Positions 36,428 to 44,096 of a stretch of 64,000 nt of DNA are shown in pieces. This DNA comes from Salinibacterium sp. TMP30 (GTDB lineage Bacteria > Actinomycetota > Actinomycetes > Actinomycetales > Microbacteriaceae). The first letter of the stretch is position 1, and each line of letters begins with the position of its first letter. The translations under genes were made by a program, and so were the position numbers. The stretch is taken from contig NZ_CP151642.1 in NCBI RefSeq assembly GCF_038397785.1, positions 496,001 through 560,000 on the forward strand, in the 5' to 3' direction. Below the pieces are notes generated by a model, which worked only from the letters and a program-made list of their open reading frames with translations, had not been told where the DNA came from and searched no databases.

Positions 36428-36888
36428 TGTCACAGCTTGATGAGCGTCTTGCGGAGCTGAATCTCACCGTTCCTGAGTCTTCCCGACCGCTTGCCGCCTA
36501 TGTGCCTGCAATGGTCACAGGAAACCTTGTTTACACCTCGGGTCAGTTGCCTCTCGTTGATGGCAAACTGCCAGCAACCGGCAAGGTTGGTGCCGATGTG
36601 GATGCCGATGCCGCCTATGAGTACGCCAAGACTTGTGTGCTGAACGGTCTTGCTGCCGCGAAGAGTGTTATTGGATCGCTGGATCGCATTACGCGCGTGG
36701 TGAAGGTTGTGGGGTTTGTGGCTTCAGATCCAAGCTTTACTGGTCAGCCTGGAGTGATCAATGGCGCGTCTGAACTATTGGGTGCAATCTTTGGTGAGGC
36801 GGGCAAGCACGCTCGCAGTGCTGTGGGTGTTGCTGTTTTGCCCCTCGATGCTCCTGTGGAGATCGAGTTCGTTTTCGAGTTCGCGTGA
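36427..36888 (+). CDS. RidA family protein
   Basis: A 153-residue YjgF/YER057c/UK114 protein. Known members hydrolyse reactive enamine/imine intermediates from PLP enzymes. Family features include VTGNLVYTSGQLPLVDGKLPATGKVG-like text near 35-58 and the C-terminal VAVLPLDAPVEIEFVFE. The AVLPL segment replaces the usual catalytic Arg motif (x-R-x-AVGV), so this belongs to the longer actinobacterial subgroup, and enamine deaminase activity is not certain. It overlaps the Mur ligase gene by four bases. Confidence 0.88.
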   Translation: MSQLDERLAELNLTVPESSRPLAAYVPAMVTGNLVYTSGQLPLVDGKLPATGKVGADVDADAAYEYAKTCVLNGLAAAKSVIGSLDRITRVVKVVGFVASDPSFTGQPGVINGASELLGAIFGEAGKHARSAVGVAVLPLDAPVEIEFVFEFA

Positions 36889-38402
36889 TCGAAGTGTGGT
36901 ACCCCGGTCAGGCCGGGGAGAATGCGCCACTGCGTGAGCTAGATCTGGGCCCGTGGGATTCGGCGCACGATGGGGTAACGCTCAGTGCGCGTCGCCTTGT
37001 TCAAGATAGCCGTGAGGTTCGCGAAGGCGACATTTTTATTGCAATCGGCACTACGGCATCCCCGGCTCTGCCGTATATCGAGCCAGCGTTAGCGCAGGGC
37101 GCCGTTGCAGTGCTCGTAGATGCGGCGGCAGCGGAGGGCGTGCACCTCGGCGAGCGCGTGTATGCGATTGCGAATCTGCGCGACGTGATCGGGTCGATGG
37201 CGGATTCTTTTGTGGGGCATCCATCGCGCACGATGTCGATGGTCGGTATCACCGGAACCAACGGCAAAACGTCGACGGCGCACTTGCTAACGCAGGCGTG
37301 GCAGCGGTTGGGCCTGACATCAGCGACGATCGGCACTCTTGGTGCCGGCATTACGGGTGAGCACCGGATCAACATGGGCATGACGACCCCGCAGGTCACC
37401 ACCGTTCACCAGTTCTTGGATGACTTTTATCGTGCCGGTGTGACGAACGTGGCCATGGAGGTCAGCTCTCATGCGCTTGAGCAGCGCCGCGTTGATGGTG
37501 TTGAGTTCGCCATTGTTGCGTTCACGAACTTCACTCGCGATCACCTCGATTATCACGGGTCGATGGAGGAGTATGCGGCGCAGAAGGCAAAGATTTTCAC
37601 GCTGCCGGGGGTAAAGACTGCCGTGCTCAATCTGGATGATGCGGCCGCCGAGAACCACTTCCACCACTCTCTGCCCGTGGGCATGCGTGGTATTGGGATG
37701 ACCTCGAATGGTCACGCCGAAGCGAGCGTGCGCGCCGACAATGTGCAGCTCACGACCGAGGGTCTAGAGTTCGATCTCGTGATTGAGGGCGAGAGCCATC
37801 ACGTCGCAAGCGGCCTCATCGGTCGCTTCAACGTCGACAACCTGCTTACCTGCGCGGCAGTGCTGTGGGCTCAGGGCATCGCACCGCGAGTGATCGCCGA
37901 GGTATTGGCGCCCCTCGAACCGGTGCTGGGTCGCATGACTCGCATCCGCGAGAACGACCAACTTCCGCTGGTTGTTGTGGATGCTGGGCACACCCCTGAC
38001 GCGGTGCGCCACGCGGTCACGGCTCTTCGCGAGTCTGGCCACACCCGCGTCGTAACCGTTTTTGGTGCAACGGGCGATCGTGACCCGGGCAAGCGCCCGC
38101 AAATGGCCCGCATTGTCGAAGAGGGTTCGGACCTGATCGTGGTCACAGACGACGACGTGCATAACGAAGACGGCGACCAAATCGTCGCGCACATTCGGGC
38201 AGGGTTCAAGCATCCGGAGCGGGTCGTGGAGATTCGCGACCGCGCGACCGCGATCGCCTATGCGATTGATGCAGCGAACCCGGATGACGTAGTGCTGTTG
38301 CAGGGCAAGGGCCACGAACCATACCAAATCATTGGCAACGAACGCGTGCCGTTCAGTGACATCGATACCGCTATTCGCCTGCTCAAGGAGCGCGCGAACT
38401 AG
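36885..38402 (+). CDS. murE: MurE-like UDP-MurNAc-tripeptide ligase
   Basis: A 505-residue Mur ligase adding the third amino acid to UDP-MurNAc-L-Ala-D-Glu (or a close relative of that enzyme). Domain 1 has DSREVREGDIFIAI; the ATP site is GITGTNGKTSTAHLL (about 120); later motifs include EVSSHALEQRRVDG and DHLDYHG. The segment aligned with the substrate-recognition DNPR motif of diaminopimelate enzymes reads DDVH (in TDDDVHNEDGDQI), and VDYAHTPD reads VDAGHTPD. It sits outside any division/cell-wall cluster, coupled to DUF4177 and RidA. It could be a second MurE or one with unusual specificity. Confidence 0.88.
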   Translation: MIEVWYPGQAGENAPLRELDLGPWDSAHDGVTLSARRLVQDSREVREGDIFIAIGTTASPALPYIEPALAQGAVAVLVDAAAAEGVHLGERVYAIANLRDVIGSMADSFVGHPSRTMSMVGITGTNGKTSTAHLLTQAWQRLGLTSATIGTLGAGITGEHRINMGMTTPQVTTVHQFLDDFYRAGVTNVAMEVSSHALEQRRVDGVEFAIVAFTNFTRDHLDYHGSMEEYAAQKAKIFTLPGVKTAVLNLDDAAAENHFHHSLPVGMRGIGMTSNGHAEASVRADNVQLTTEGLEFDLVIEGESHHVASGLIGRFNVDNLLTCAAVLWAQGIAPRVIAEVLAPLEPVLGRMTRIRENDQLPLVVVDAGHTPDAVRHAVTALRESGHTRVVTVFGATGDRDPGKRPQMARIVEEGSDLIVVTDDDVHNEDGDQIVAHIRAGFKHPERVVEIRDRATAIAYAIDAANPDDVVLLQGKGHEPYQIIGNERVPFSDIDTAIRLLKERAN

Positions 38403-38431
38403 CAGCAGCGTATCTGGCTATTGGCTATTGG

Positions 38432-40396
38432 CTACTTGAGCTTGTCGGAGATGATCTGCATCACGGTTGTGTCGGCGAGCGTCGTAGTGTCGCCAATTTC
38501 GCGACCTTCTGCGACATCCTGAAGCAGGCGCCGCATAATCTTGCCCGAACGTGTTTTGGGAAGTTCGGAGACGATGAAGATGTCACGCGGGCGCGCGATC
38601 GCACCGATCTCTTTCGCGACGTGCGAGCGAAGGAGGGCGCTTGCTTCGGCAGCGGTCTGCGCACTCTCCTGGTTGGACTTGATAATCACGAATGCGACAA
38701 CGGCCTGACCGGTAGCTTCGTCAGCGGCACCGACAACTGCGGCTTCGGCGACGATGTGGTTGGAGACGAGAGCGGACTCGATTTCGGTGGTCGAGAGGCG
38801 GTGACCGGAGACGTTCATGACGTCATCCACTCGGCCAAGCAACCAAATGTCACCGTCTTCATCGACGTGAGCGCCGTCGCCGGCAAAGTATTTCGGAGCG
38901 TCGAGGTTGGGGAACTTTGACCAATAGGTTTCCTTGAAACGCTCAGGGTCACCCCAAATGCCGCGCAGCATGGCAGGCCACGGTTCGGAGACCACAAGCA
39001 GTCCACCGTTGGGCGGGTCGACGCGGGTGCCATCTTCGCCAAGGATGTCGATCTTTATTCCGGGAATCGGAACCTGTGCCGAACCCGGCTTCAGAGTTGT
39101 TAAACCGGGCAGCGCAGATACCATGATTGCTCCGGTCTCGGTCTGCCACCAGGTGTCAACGATGGGCGTCTTGCCAGCACCGATCACATCGCGGTACCAA
39201 ATCCACGCCTCAGGGTTGATGGGCTCACCCACCGACCCAAGAACGCGAATCGAACTGAGGTCGTACTGCTCCGGAATCTGTCGCCCTGCCTTCATGAAGG
39301 AACGGATGGCGGTGGGAGCGGTATAGAAAATGCTCACCCCATACTTCTGGATGATCTCCCACCAGCGACCCTGGTTCGGCGTGTCAGGGGTTCCCTCGTA
39401 AAGCACCTGAGTGGCACCGTTCGCGAGCGGACCGTACGTTACGTAGGTGTGGCCGGTGATCCAGCCGACATCGGCCGTGCACCAGTAAACGTCTGTTTCA
39501 GGTTTCAGATCGAACACGTTCTTGTGGGTAAACGCGGCCTGCGTGAGATACCCACCACTTGTGTGCAGGATGCCTTTCGGCTTGCCCGTTGTGCCCGAGG
39601 TGTAGAGCACAAAGAGCGGGTTCTCGGCGGGGAACCCCTGCGCCTCATGCTCGGGCTCCGCAGCCTCAATCTGATCGTGCCACCACAAATCGCGACCCTC
39701 GGTCCACTCCACATCGTTGTCGCCGCGCTTGACGACCAACACATTCGTGACAGTGGATTCCCCGTTGGCGAGTGCGGCATCCACTGCCGCTTTGAGCGGG
39801 AAGACTTTACCTTTTCGCCAGCCCCCATCAGCCGTGACGACCAGTTTGGCGCTCGCGTCGTCGATGCGACTGCGGAGGCTTTCAGCGCTGAAGCCGCCGA
39901 AGACCACGGAGTGGGCGGCACCGAGACGCACGGTGGCGAGCATGGCGATGACGGCTTCGGGAACGAGGGGCATGTAGATGGCGACGACGTCACCCTGGCC
40001 GACGCCGAGGGCTGACATTGCGTTGGCGGCGCGCTTCACTTCTGCGGTGAGTTCGGCGTACGTGATGCTGCGGCTATCGCCGGGTTCACCCTCCCAGTGG
40101 ATGGCGATTCGGTCACCGTTGCCAGCGAGCACATGGCGGTCAAGGCAGTTGTAGGCAACGTTGAGCTCGCCATCGGCGAACCACTTGGCAAATGGTGGGG
40201 TAGACCAATCTAAGGTTTCGGTGAATGGCTTGTGCCAGTGCACATACTCGCGAGCTTTATCGGCCCAGAACTCTACGCGGTCTTCTTTGGCTGCGGCGTA
40301 CAGATCAGCGCTGGCCTCGGACGCCGAAGAAAAGGCGTCTGATGGGGCAAAACGGCGTGATTCGTGCAGAAGACTGTCAATAGAATTACTGGTCAT
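38432..40396 (-). CDS. acs: Acetyl-CoA synthetase
   Basis: Activates acetate to acetyl-CoA through acetyl-AMP. The 654 residues are of standard length and show the AMP-binding signature LYTSGTTGKPKGILHTSGGY (about 265-284), DVYWCTADVGWITGHTYVTYGPL-type text, the acetyl-CoA pocket Trp motif (DTWWQTETGAIM) and the C-terminal PKTRSGKIMRR, whose Lys is the site of regulatory acetylation in known members. With pta-ackA it gives the cell both routes of acetate exchange. It is divergent from the 6C RNA. Confidence 0.97.
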   Translation of the reverse strand: MTSNSIDSLLHESRRFAPSDAFSSASEASADLYAAAKEDRVEFWADKAREYVHWHKPFTETLDWSTPPFAKWFADGELNVAYNCLDRHVLAGNGDRIAIHWEGEPGDSRSITYAELTAEVKRAANAMSALGVGQGDVVAIYMPLVPEAVIAMLATVRLGAAHSVVFGGFSAESLRSRIDDASAKLVVTADGGWRKGKVFPLKAAVDAALANGESTVTNVLVVKRGDNDVEWTEGRDLWWHDQIEAAEPEHEAQGFPAENPLFVLYTSGTTGKPKGILHTSGGYLTQAAFTHKNVFDLKPETDVYWCTADVGWITGHTYVTYGPLANGATQVLYEGTPDTPNQGRWWEIIQKYGVSIFYTAPTAIRSFMKAGRQIPEQYDLSSIRVLGSVGEPINPEAWIWYRDVIGAGKTPIVDTWWQTETGAIMVSALPGLTTLKPGSAQVPIPGIKIDILGEDGTRVDPPNGGLLVVSEPWPAMLRGIWGDPERFKETYWSKFPNLDAPKYFAGDGAHVDEDGDIWLLGRVDDVMNVSGHRLSTTEIESALVSNHIVAEAAVVGAADEATGQAVVAFVIIKSNQESAQTAAEASALLRSHVAKEIGAIARPRDIFIVSELPKTRSGKIMRRLLQDVAEGREIGDTTTLADTTVMQIISDKLK

Positions 40397-40474
40397 GTGA
40401 TCCTCTTCGATCGTGTGATTGCGGTTCTCGATCTTGTGCTTTCTGAAAGTATTCCACCGATTCTAGAACCTCCA

Positions 40475-40502
40475 TTGCGGGCACATACCGTTGCGTTACA
40501 CT
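40475..40502 (+). promoter_or_regulatory. Promoter of the 6C RNA
   Basis: TTGCGG (40475-40480) and TACACT (40497-40502) are spaced by 16 bases. Transcription would start near 40509, shortly before the first hairpin of the RNA. Confidence 0.55.
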
Positions 40503-40508
40503 AAGAGT

Positions 40509-40605
40509 CGCTGAATGCAAGTTCGGCACGCGGCAATCTTGATTCCCCCCAATCGATTGCCGCGGTGGCGGCGCCTGTTCCCCCCAATAGGCGCCGCCCC
40601 TCTCT
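40509..40605 (+). ncRNA. 6C small RNA
   Basis: Two stem-loops each present the same loop TTCCCCCCAAT. The first stem pairs 40531-40538 (cggcaatc) with 40555-40562, loop C-run at 40545-40550. The second pairs 40567-40576 (ggcggcgcct) with 40589-40598, C-run at 40580-40585. Two hairpins with six loop cytosines are the defining feature of the actinobacterial 6C RNA (B11 of Mycobacterium tuberculosis). In mycobacteria and Corynebacterium it represses targets by C-rich loop pairing with G-rich ribosome binding sites. The place between acs and the tad locus also matches the mycobacterial neighbourhood. The 3' end (pyrimidine-rich ccctctctcgtt) is approximate. Confidence 0.88.
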
Positions 40606-40782
40606 CGTTAAGTGGTGTTTGTCGCTAGCCGGGGTTTGTTGCCGGCTGGTGCTTGTCGTTCGCCAGTCTTTCTCGTTATCGGCGGTACGCGCTTCTCCTC
40701 CACACAGACTCCTGTTTGTGCCCGGGCACCTCATCGGAGTCTCTTTCGTCCTAGCGTCGTGACCACTCTTTAGTGTTGCCGC
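40606..40782 (+). other. Spacer between 6C RNA and tadA
   Basis: This part of the 386-base gap between acs and tadA holds no convincing gene. TAGTGT (40771-40776) ends six bases before GTG 40783 and is the likely -10 box of a leaderless tadA message; no clear -35 is visible. Confidence 0.45.
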
Positions 40783-41928
40783 GTGACTGAGACATCAAGC
40801 GACCCCGATACTGTCCCGTTTGTTGCGCGTCGACGGCTTACTGCTGAGAGTGGTCTCGGCGTGCGCGCAACCCACGGTGGCTCGTTTCCGGGGCCAAGTG
40901 CTGACGCCGGTGTTGGCGCCGGTGCTGGCGCTGGCACCAGTGTCGGTGTTGGAGTCGGTTCGGGTTCGACTGCTGGTGTGGGGCTTCGGGATGCCGCGGC
41001 GCACGTTGTGCACGAATTCGGGCCTCTTGCGCCCTATGTTGGTCGCCCCAACATCACCGATGTCTTCGTGAATGGTGCCGAACAGGTGTGGATTGACCGC
41101 GGTGGTGGCTTGGAGTCCGTGGGCGATGTGGGAATGACGGAGGCAGATGTGCGGGCGCTCGCGGTGCGTCTCATCAACCTTGGTGGTCGCCACATCGATG
41201 AAGCAACCCCGTGCGTTGATGTGCGCCTGGCCGGTGGTGTGCGAGTGCATGCAGTGCTGCCGCCGATCTCGCCCAACGGAACCCTGCTATCTATTCGGGT
41301 CCCCAGTCATCACCCTTTTGGGCTTGCCGAGCTCGATTTTGCGGGCTTCTTCACCGAGGTGCCGCTAGAGCGCGTGAAGGCTCTCATCGACGAGCGAGAG
41401 AACGTGCTCATCTCGGGCGCATCGGGAGCAGGCAAAACAACATTCTTGGGCGCACTGTTGGGGGCGGCATCCGAGTCTGAGCGCATTGTGGCGATTGAAG
41501 ATGTTGCTGAGCTGCGGGTGGAGCACCCCCACTTTGTGTCGTTGGAAGCGCGGCAGGCGAACCTTGAGGGTGCCGGTAGTTACGGTTTGCCCGCGTTGGT
41601 GCGGGAGGCCCTACGAATGCGACCCGACCGTCTGGTCGTGGGGGAGTGTCGCGGTGCGGAGATTCGCGAACTGTTGAGCGCGCTCAATACCGGTCACGAT
41701 GGCGGTGCGGGCACTCTGCATGCGAACTCGCTGAAGGATGTGCCGAGCCGCTTGGAGGCGTTGGGCGCGCTCGCCGGGTTGGATGCTTCCGCAATTGCCC
41801 GGCAGGCGGTGAGTGCGATTGGCGCGGTGCTGCACATCGATCGGGTCGACGGCAGGCGCAGGCTCACGCGCGTGGGGCGACTCATTCTTGACGCGCATGA
41901 CCGGCTGGCGATCGTCGAACTCGAATGA
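40783..41928 (+). CDS. tadA: Tad pilus assembly ATPase TadA/CpaF
   Basis: A 381-residue secretion ATPase of the type II/IV family that powers Flp-type pilus assembly. After a low-complexity Gly/Ala/Val segment (residues about 38-68) the N-terminal domain (GPLAPYVGRPNITDVFVNGAE-like) leads to Walker A GASGAGKTTFLGALL (about 210), the Asp/His boxes (IAIEDVAELRVEHPH-like) and Walker B GECRGAEIRELLSALNTGHDGG-like text. It overlaps the next gene by four bases. The upstream CpaE/Ssd-type gene usual in actinobacterial tad loci is missing here. Confidence 0.93.
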   Translation: MTETSSDPDTVPFVARRRLTAESGLGVRATHGGSFPGPSADAGVGAGAGAGTSVGVGVGSGSTAGVGLRDAAAHVVHEFGPLAPYVGRPNITDVFVNGAEQVWIDRGGGLESVGDVGMTEADVRALAVRLINLGGRHIDEATPCVDVRLAGGVRVHAVLPPISPNGTLLSIRVPSHHPFGLAELDFAGFFTEVPLERVKALIDERENVLISGASGAGKTTFLGALLGAASESERIVAIEDVAELRVEHPHFVSLEARQANLEGAGSYGLPALVREALRMRPDRLVVGECRGAEIRELLSALNTGHDGGAGTLHANSLKDVPSRLEALGALAGLDASAIARQAVSAIGAVLHIDRVDGRRRLTRVGRLILDAHDRLAIVELE

Positions 41929-42842
41929 CACGTGAGCCCTCCCAACTGCCAGAAGTGGCAAGCGTCACCCAACGTCTGGCCGTGCTGCTGAACGCTGGGC
42001 TCACACCTTCGTCGGCCTGGCAGCATGTGGCACGCGGACAGCCTGCGGAGAGCGTGGCGGCGGCGGCAGCGGTGGTGGGTGACGAGCCCGCGGGCGCACC
42101 GGAACGGATAGTGCGGGCATCCGAAAATTTGCCTTCGCTCGATCGACAAGCGTGGAACTCGCTGGCTGCGGCCTGGTTTGTCGCAACCCAGGCTGGTGCA
42201 CCGCTTGCCGAAGCTCTGCGCACCCATGCGCGGGCGTTGCGGATGCTCGTGCACGTGCAGCGCGAAGTTGCCACCGCCCTCGCTGCTCCGGTTGCGACGG
42301 CGCGCATGGTCTTAGCACTCCCGGCGCTCGGACTCGTGTTCGGGGCACTGCTGGGTTTTGACACCCTGGGAGTGCTCGTCACGACACCGATCGGATGGGG
42401 TTGCCTTGTGGTGGGAGGCGGGCTGATTGTTGTGGCCGTGCGATGGAATCGCCGGCTCGTGCGCTCGGCAACACCCACTCGTGCAGCACCCGGTTTGGAA
42501 TGTGAACTCATGGCCATTGCGGTCTCAGCTGGTGGGTCTCTTGTGCAAGCACGGGCTGTTGTTTCTGGCGCGCTTGATCGTTTCGGCCTCTCCAGTGATG
42601 GTGATCACCTTGATGAAGTGCTGCGGCTCTCGCACGAGGCCGGGGTTCCTGCCGCCGAGCTACTGCGGGCCGAAGCTGGCGAGCTGCGTCGTGCTGCGGA
42701 CGCGGATGCCCGAGCCAGCGCCGCCGCACTCTCCGTGCGGCTCATGCTCCCCCTCGGGTTGTGCGTGCTCCCCGCTTTCATGGTGCTCGGGGTGCTGCCC
42801 CTCATGGTTGCAGTCATCTCATCCACGGTTGCAGGGTTCTGA
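41925..42842 (+). CDS. Tad inner-membrane platform protein (TadB/TadC-like)
   Basis: A 305-residue protein with a T2SSF-type layout: an N-terminal soluble domain, membrane helices around 120-165 (VLALPALGLVFGALLGF, WGCLVVGGGLIVVAV), a second T2SSF-like half (GLECELMAIAVSAGGSLVQARAVV) and C-terminal helices (LPLGLCVLPAFMVLGVLPLMVAVI). Other loci encode TadB and TadC as two genes; only one platform gene is present here, and both halves look joined in one chain. Coupled to tadA by a four-base overlap. Confidence 0.82.
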   Translation: MTREPSQLPEVASVTQRLAVLLNAGLTPSSAWQHVARGQPAESVAAAAAVVGDEPAGAPERIVRASENLPSLDRQAWNSLAAAWFVATQAGAPLAEALRTHARALRMLVHVQREVATALAAPVATARMVLALPALGLVFGALLGFDTLGVLVTTPIGWGCLVVGGGLIVVAVRWNRRLVRSATPTRAAPGLECELMAIAVSAGGSLVQARAVVSGALDRFGLSSDGDHLDEVLRLSHEAGVPAAELLRAEAGELRRAADADARASAAALSVRLMLPLGLCVLPAFMVLGVLPLMVAVISSTVAGF

Positions 42843-42946
42843 AGTTGTTCCACACCTTCGATGACCTTGTGCCGCAGCGGGTACTCGCTCGGCAGGATTG
42901 AGGTACTCGGCCGCAGACTGCGCAACAGCGCACGAAGGAGTACCTC

Positions 42947-43234
42947 ATGAACGATCCGCACCTTGTCCAGTTTGCCGCCCCTGAACCGGGGCGTGCATCA
43001 CAAAAATGGTTGCTGCGGCGACCCAACTTGTTGGCTCCCGCGCACTCTGGGGCTGCGTTCGCGATCTTGCGCGCACGACTCCGGCCAGCGCGCGGTGCTG
43101 CCACCGCGGAATACGCGATCACTACTCTTGCCGCGGTCGGTTTTGCTGGCTTGCTCGTCGTGGTGCTCCGATCCGGAGAAGTGCGCGGGATGCTCACCGA
43201 CATTGTTCGCAGTGCACTTTCTCTTCCCTCGTAA
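42947..43234 (+). CDS. Flp-type pilin (DUF4244)
   Basis: A 95-residue pilin-like protein. The processing region reads RGAATAEYAITTLAAVGFAGLL (about 54-75), a class III prepilin pattern in which cleavage before the A-x4-E(Y) stretch leaves a hydrophobic N-terminal helix. The 50-residue leader is long. GAAGGAG lies just upstream of the ATG. It is the probable pilus subunit of this tad locus. Confidence 0.85.
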   Translation: MNDPHLVQFAAPEPGRASQKWLLRRPNLLAPAHSGAAFAILRARLRPARGAATAEYAITTLAAVGFAGLLVVVLRSGEVRGMLTDIVRSALSLPS

Positions 43235-43604
43235 TGGCGAGAGAGGGGCCGACGACGGGCATGAAGCCCGTAGCGAGCGCGGCAGCGTCACCGCAGAATT
43301 CGCTCTCGCGTTGCCCACGGTAGCGCTTGTACTCGTCTGCTGCCTCAGCGGCGTGCAGTTGGCAGGGCTGCAAGTTCGCCTGCAAGATGCGGCGGCCGTG
43401 TCAGCGCGCAGCCTTGCACGAGACGAAACCCACGGAAGTGTCTCGGCTACGGCATCCGCCCTCGTCGCCTCAGCACAGCTCACCGCGCAACGCCGCGACG
43501 ACCTCGTGTGCGCGACGGTAACTGTCCCGGCGCGCAACGCACTGCTCGGACTGCTACCGATCACACTCAGCGCCAGCAGTTGTGCGCTCGCCGGAGGTAA
43601 ATAG
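43212..43604 (+). CDS. TadE-family pseudopilin
   Basis: About 130 residues from GTG 43212. The core RGSVTAEFALALPTVALVLVCCLSGVQLAGLQVRLQDAAAVSAR-like stretch (about 28-70) is the TadE signature: a prepilin-like site with Glu, one membrane helix, then an extracellular domain with two Cys (VCATV, SSCAL). No ATG is available, and GTG 43212 overlaps the pilin gene by 23 bases, so the start is not secure. It overlaps the next gene by one base. Confidence 0.8.
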   Translation: MHFLFPRNGERGADDGHEARSERGSVTAEFALALPTVALVLVCCLSGVQLAGLQVRLQDAAAVSARSLARDETHGSVSATASALVASAQLTAQRRDDLVCATVTVPARNALLGLLPITLSASSCALAGGK

Positions 43605-44014
43605 TGCATATGCGGGTGCGAGATGGGCCCGCAAAAATGGTGTCGCACAGCCGCAGAGAGAACAGGCCGATACGCGACGAACGCGGCGCCGGCACCATCC
43701 TCATGGTCGGCCTCATCGCAACCGTTATCGCACTCACCGCCCTCGTCATCCCTCTTTACTGGGCGCTGAGCGTTAAGCACGCGCTCGCCGGAGCAGCCGA
43801 CGCCGCGGCGCTCGCCGCCGCAGACACCGCCAGTGGGCTCATCGCCGGCTACCCCTGCGACAACGCGATACGACTCGCAGCCGCAAATGACGCCCATATA
43901 AAGGAGTGCACAGTCGATGGGCGTATTGTCACGGTTACCGCAAGTCGCCGCATTCTCGGCATACTGGTCACAACGAGCGCAACAGCAGGCCCACCCCCAA
44001 CCGGGGCGGATTAG
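43604..44014 (+). CDS. TadE/TadG-like secreted protein
   Basis: A 136-residue protein with the pattern DERGAGTILMVGLIATVIALTALVIPLYWAL (TadE/G-like N-terminus), followed by HALAGAADAAALAAADTASG and a Cys pair (YPCDN, KECTV). It matches the small TadE-like protein regularly found at the end of actinobacterial tad loci. GTG 43604 has GGAGG six bases upstream; ATG 43610 is an alternative. It completes tadA-platform-pilin-TadE-TadG-like. Confidence 0.83.
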   Translation: MHMRVRDGPAKMVSHSRRENRPIRDERGAGTILMVGLIATVIALTALVIPLYWALSVKHALAGAADAAALAAADTASGLIAGYPCDNAIRLAAANDAHIKECTVDGRIVTVTASRRILGILVTTSATAGPPPTGAD

Positions 44015-44096
44015 GCAACTGAGCGGTCGGTGTGTGTATTGTGTCGCAGACAGTGGCGCTGCCACCGGTCAAGTGCGTCATCACCCAAGGAGTCCC

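Noticed and set aside
43917-44096. 60-residue N-terminal extension of topoisomerase I
   Set aside because: It lies within the TadG-like gene and has no ribosome binding site, whereas GTG 44097 has AAGGAG and begins just before the Toprim domain.
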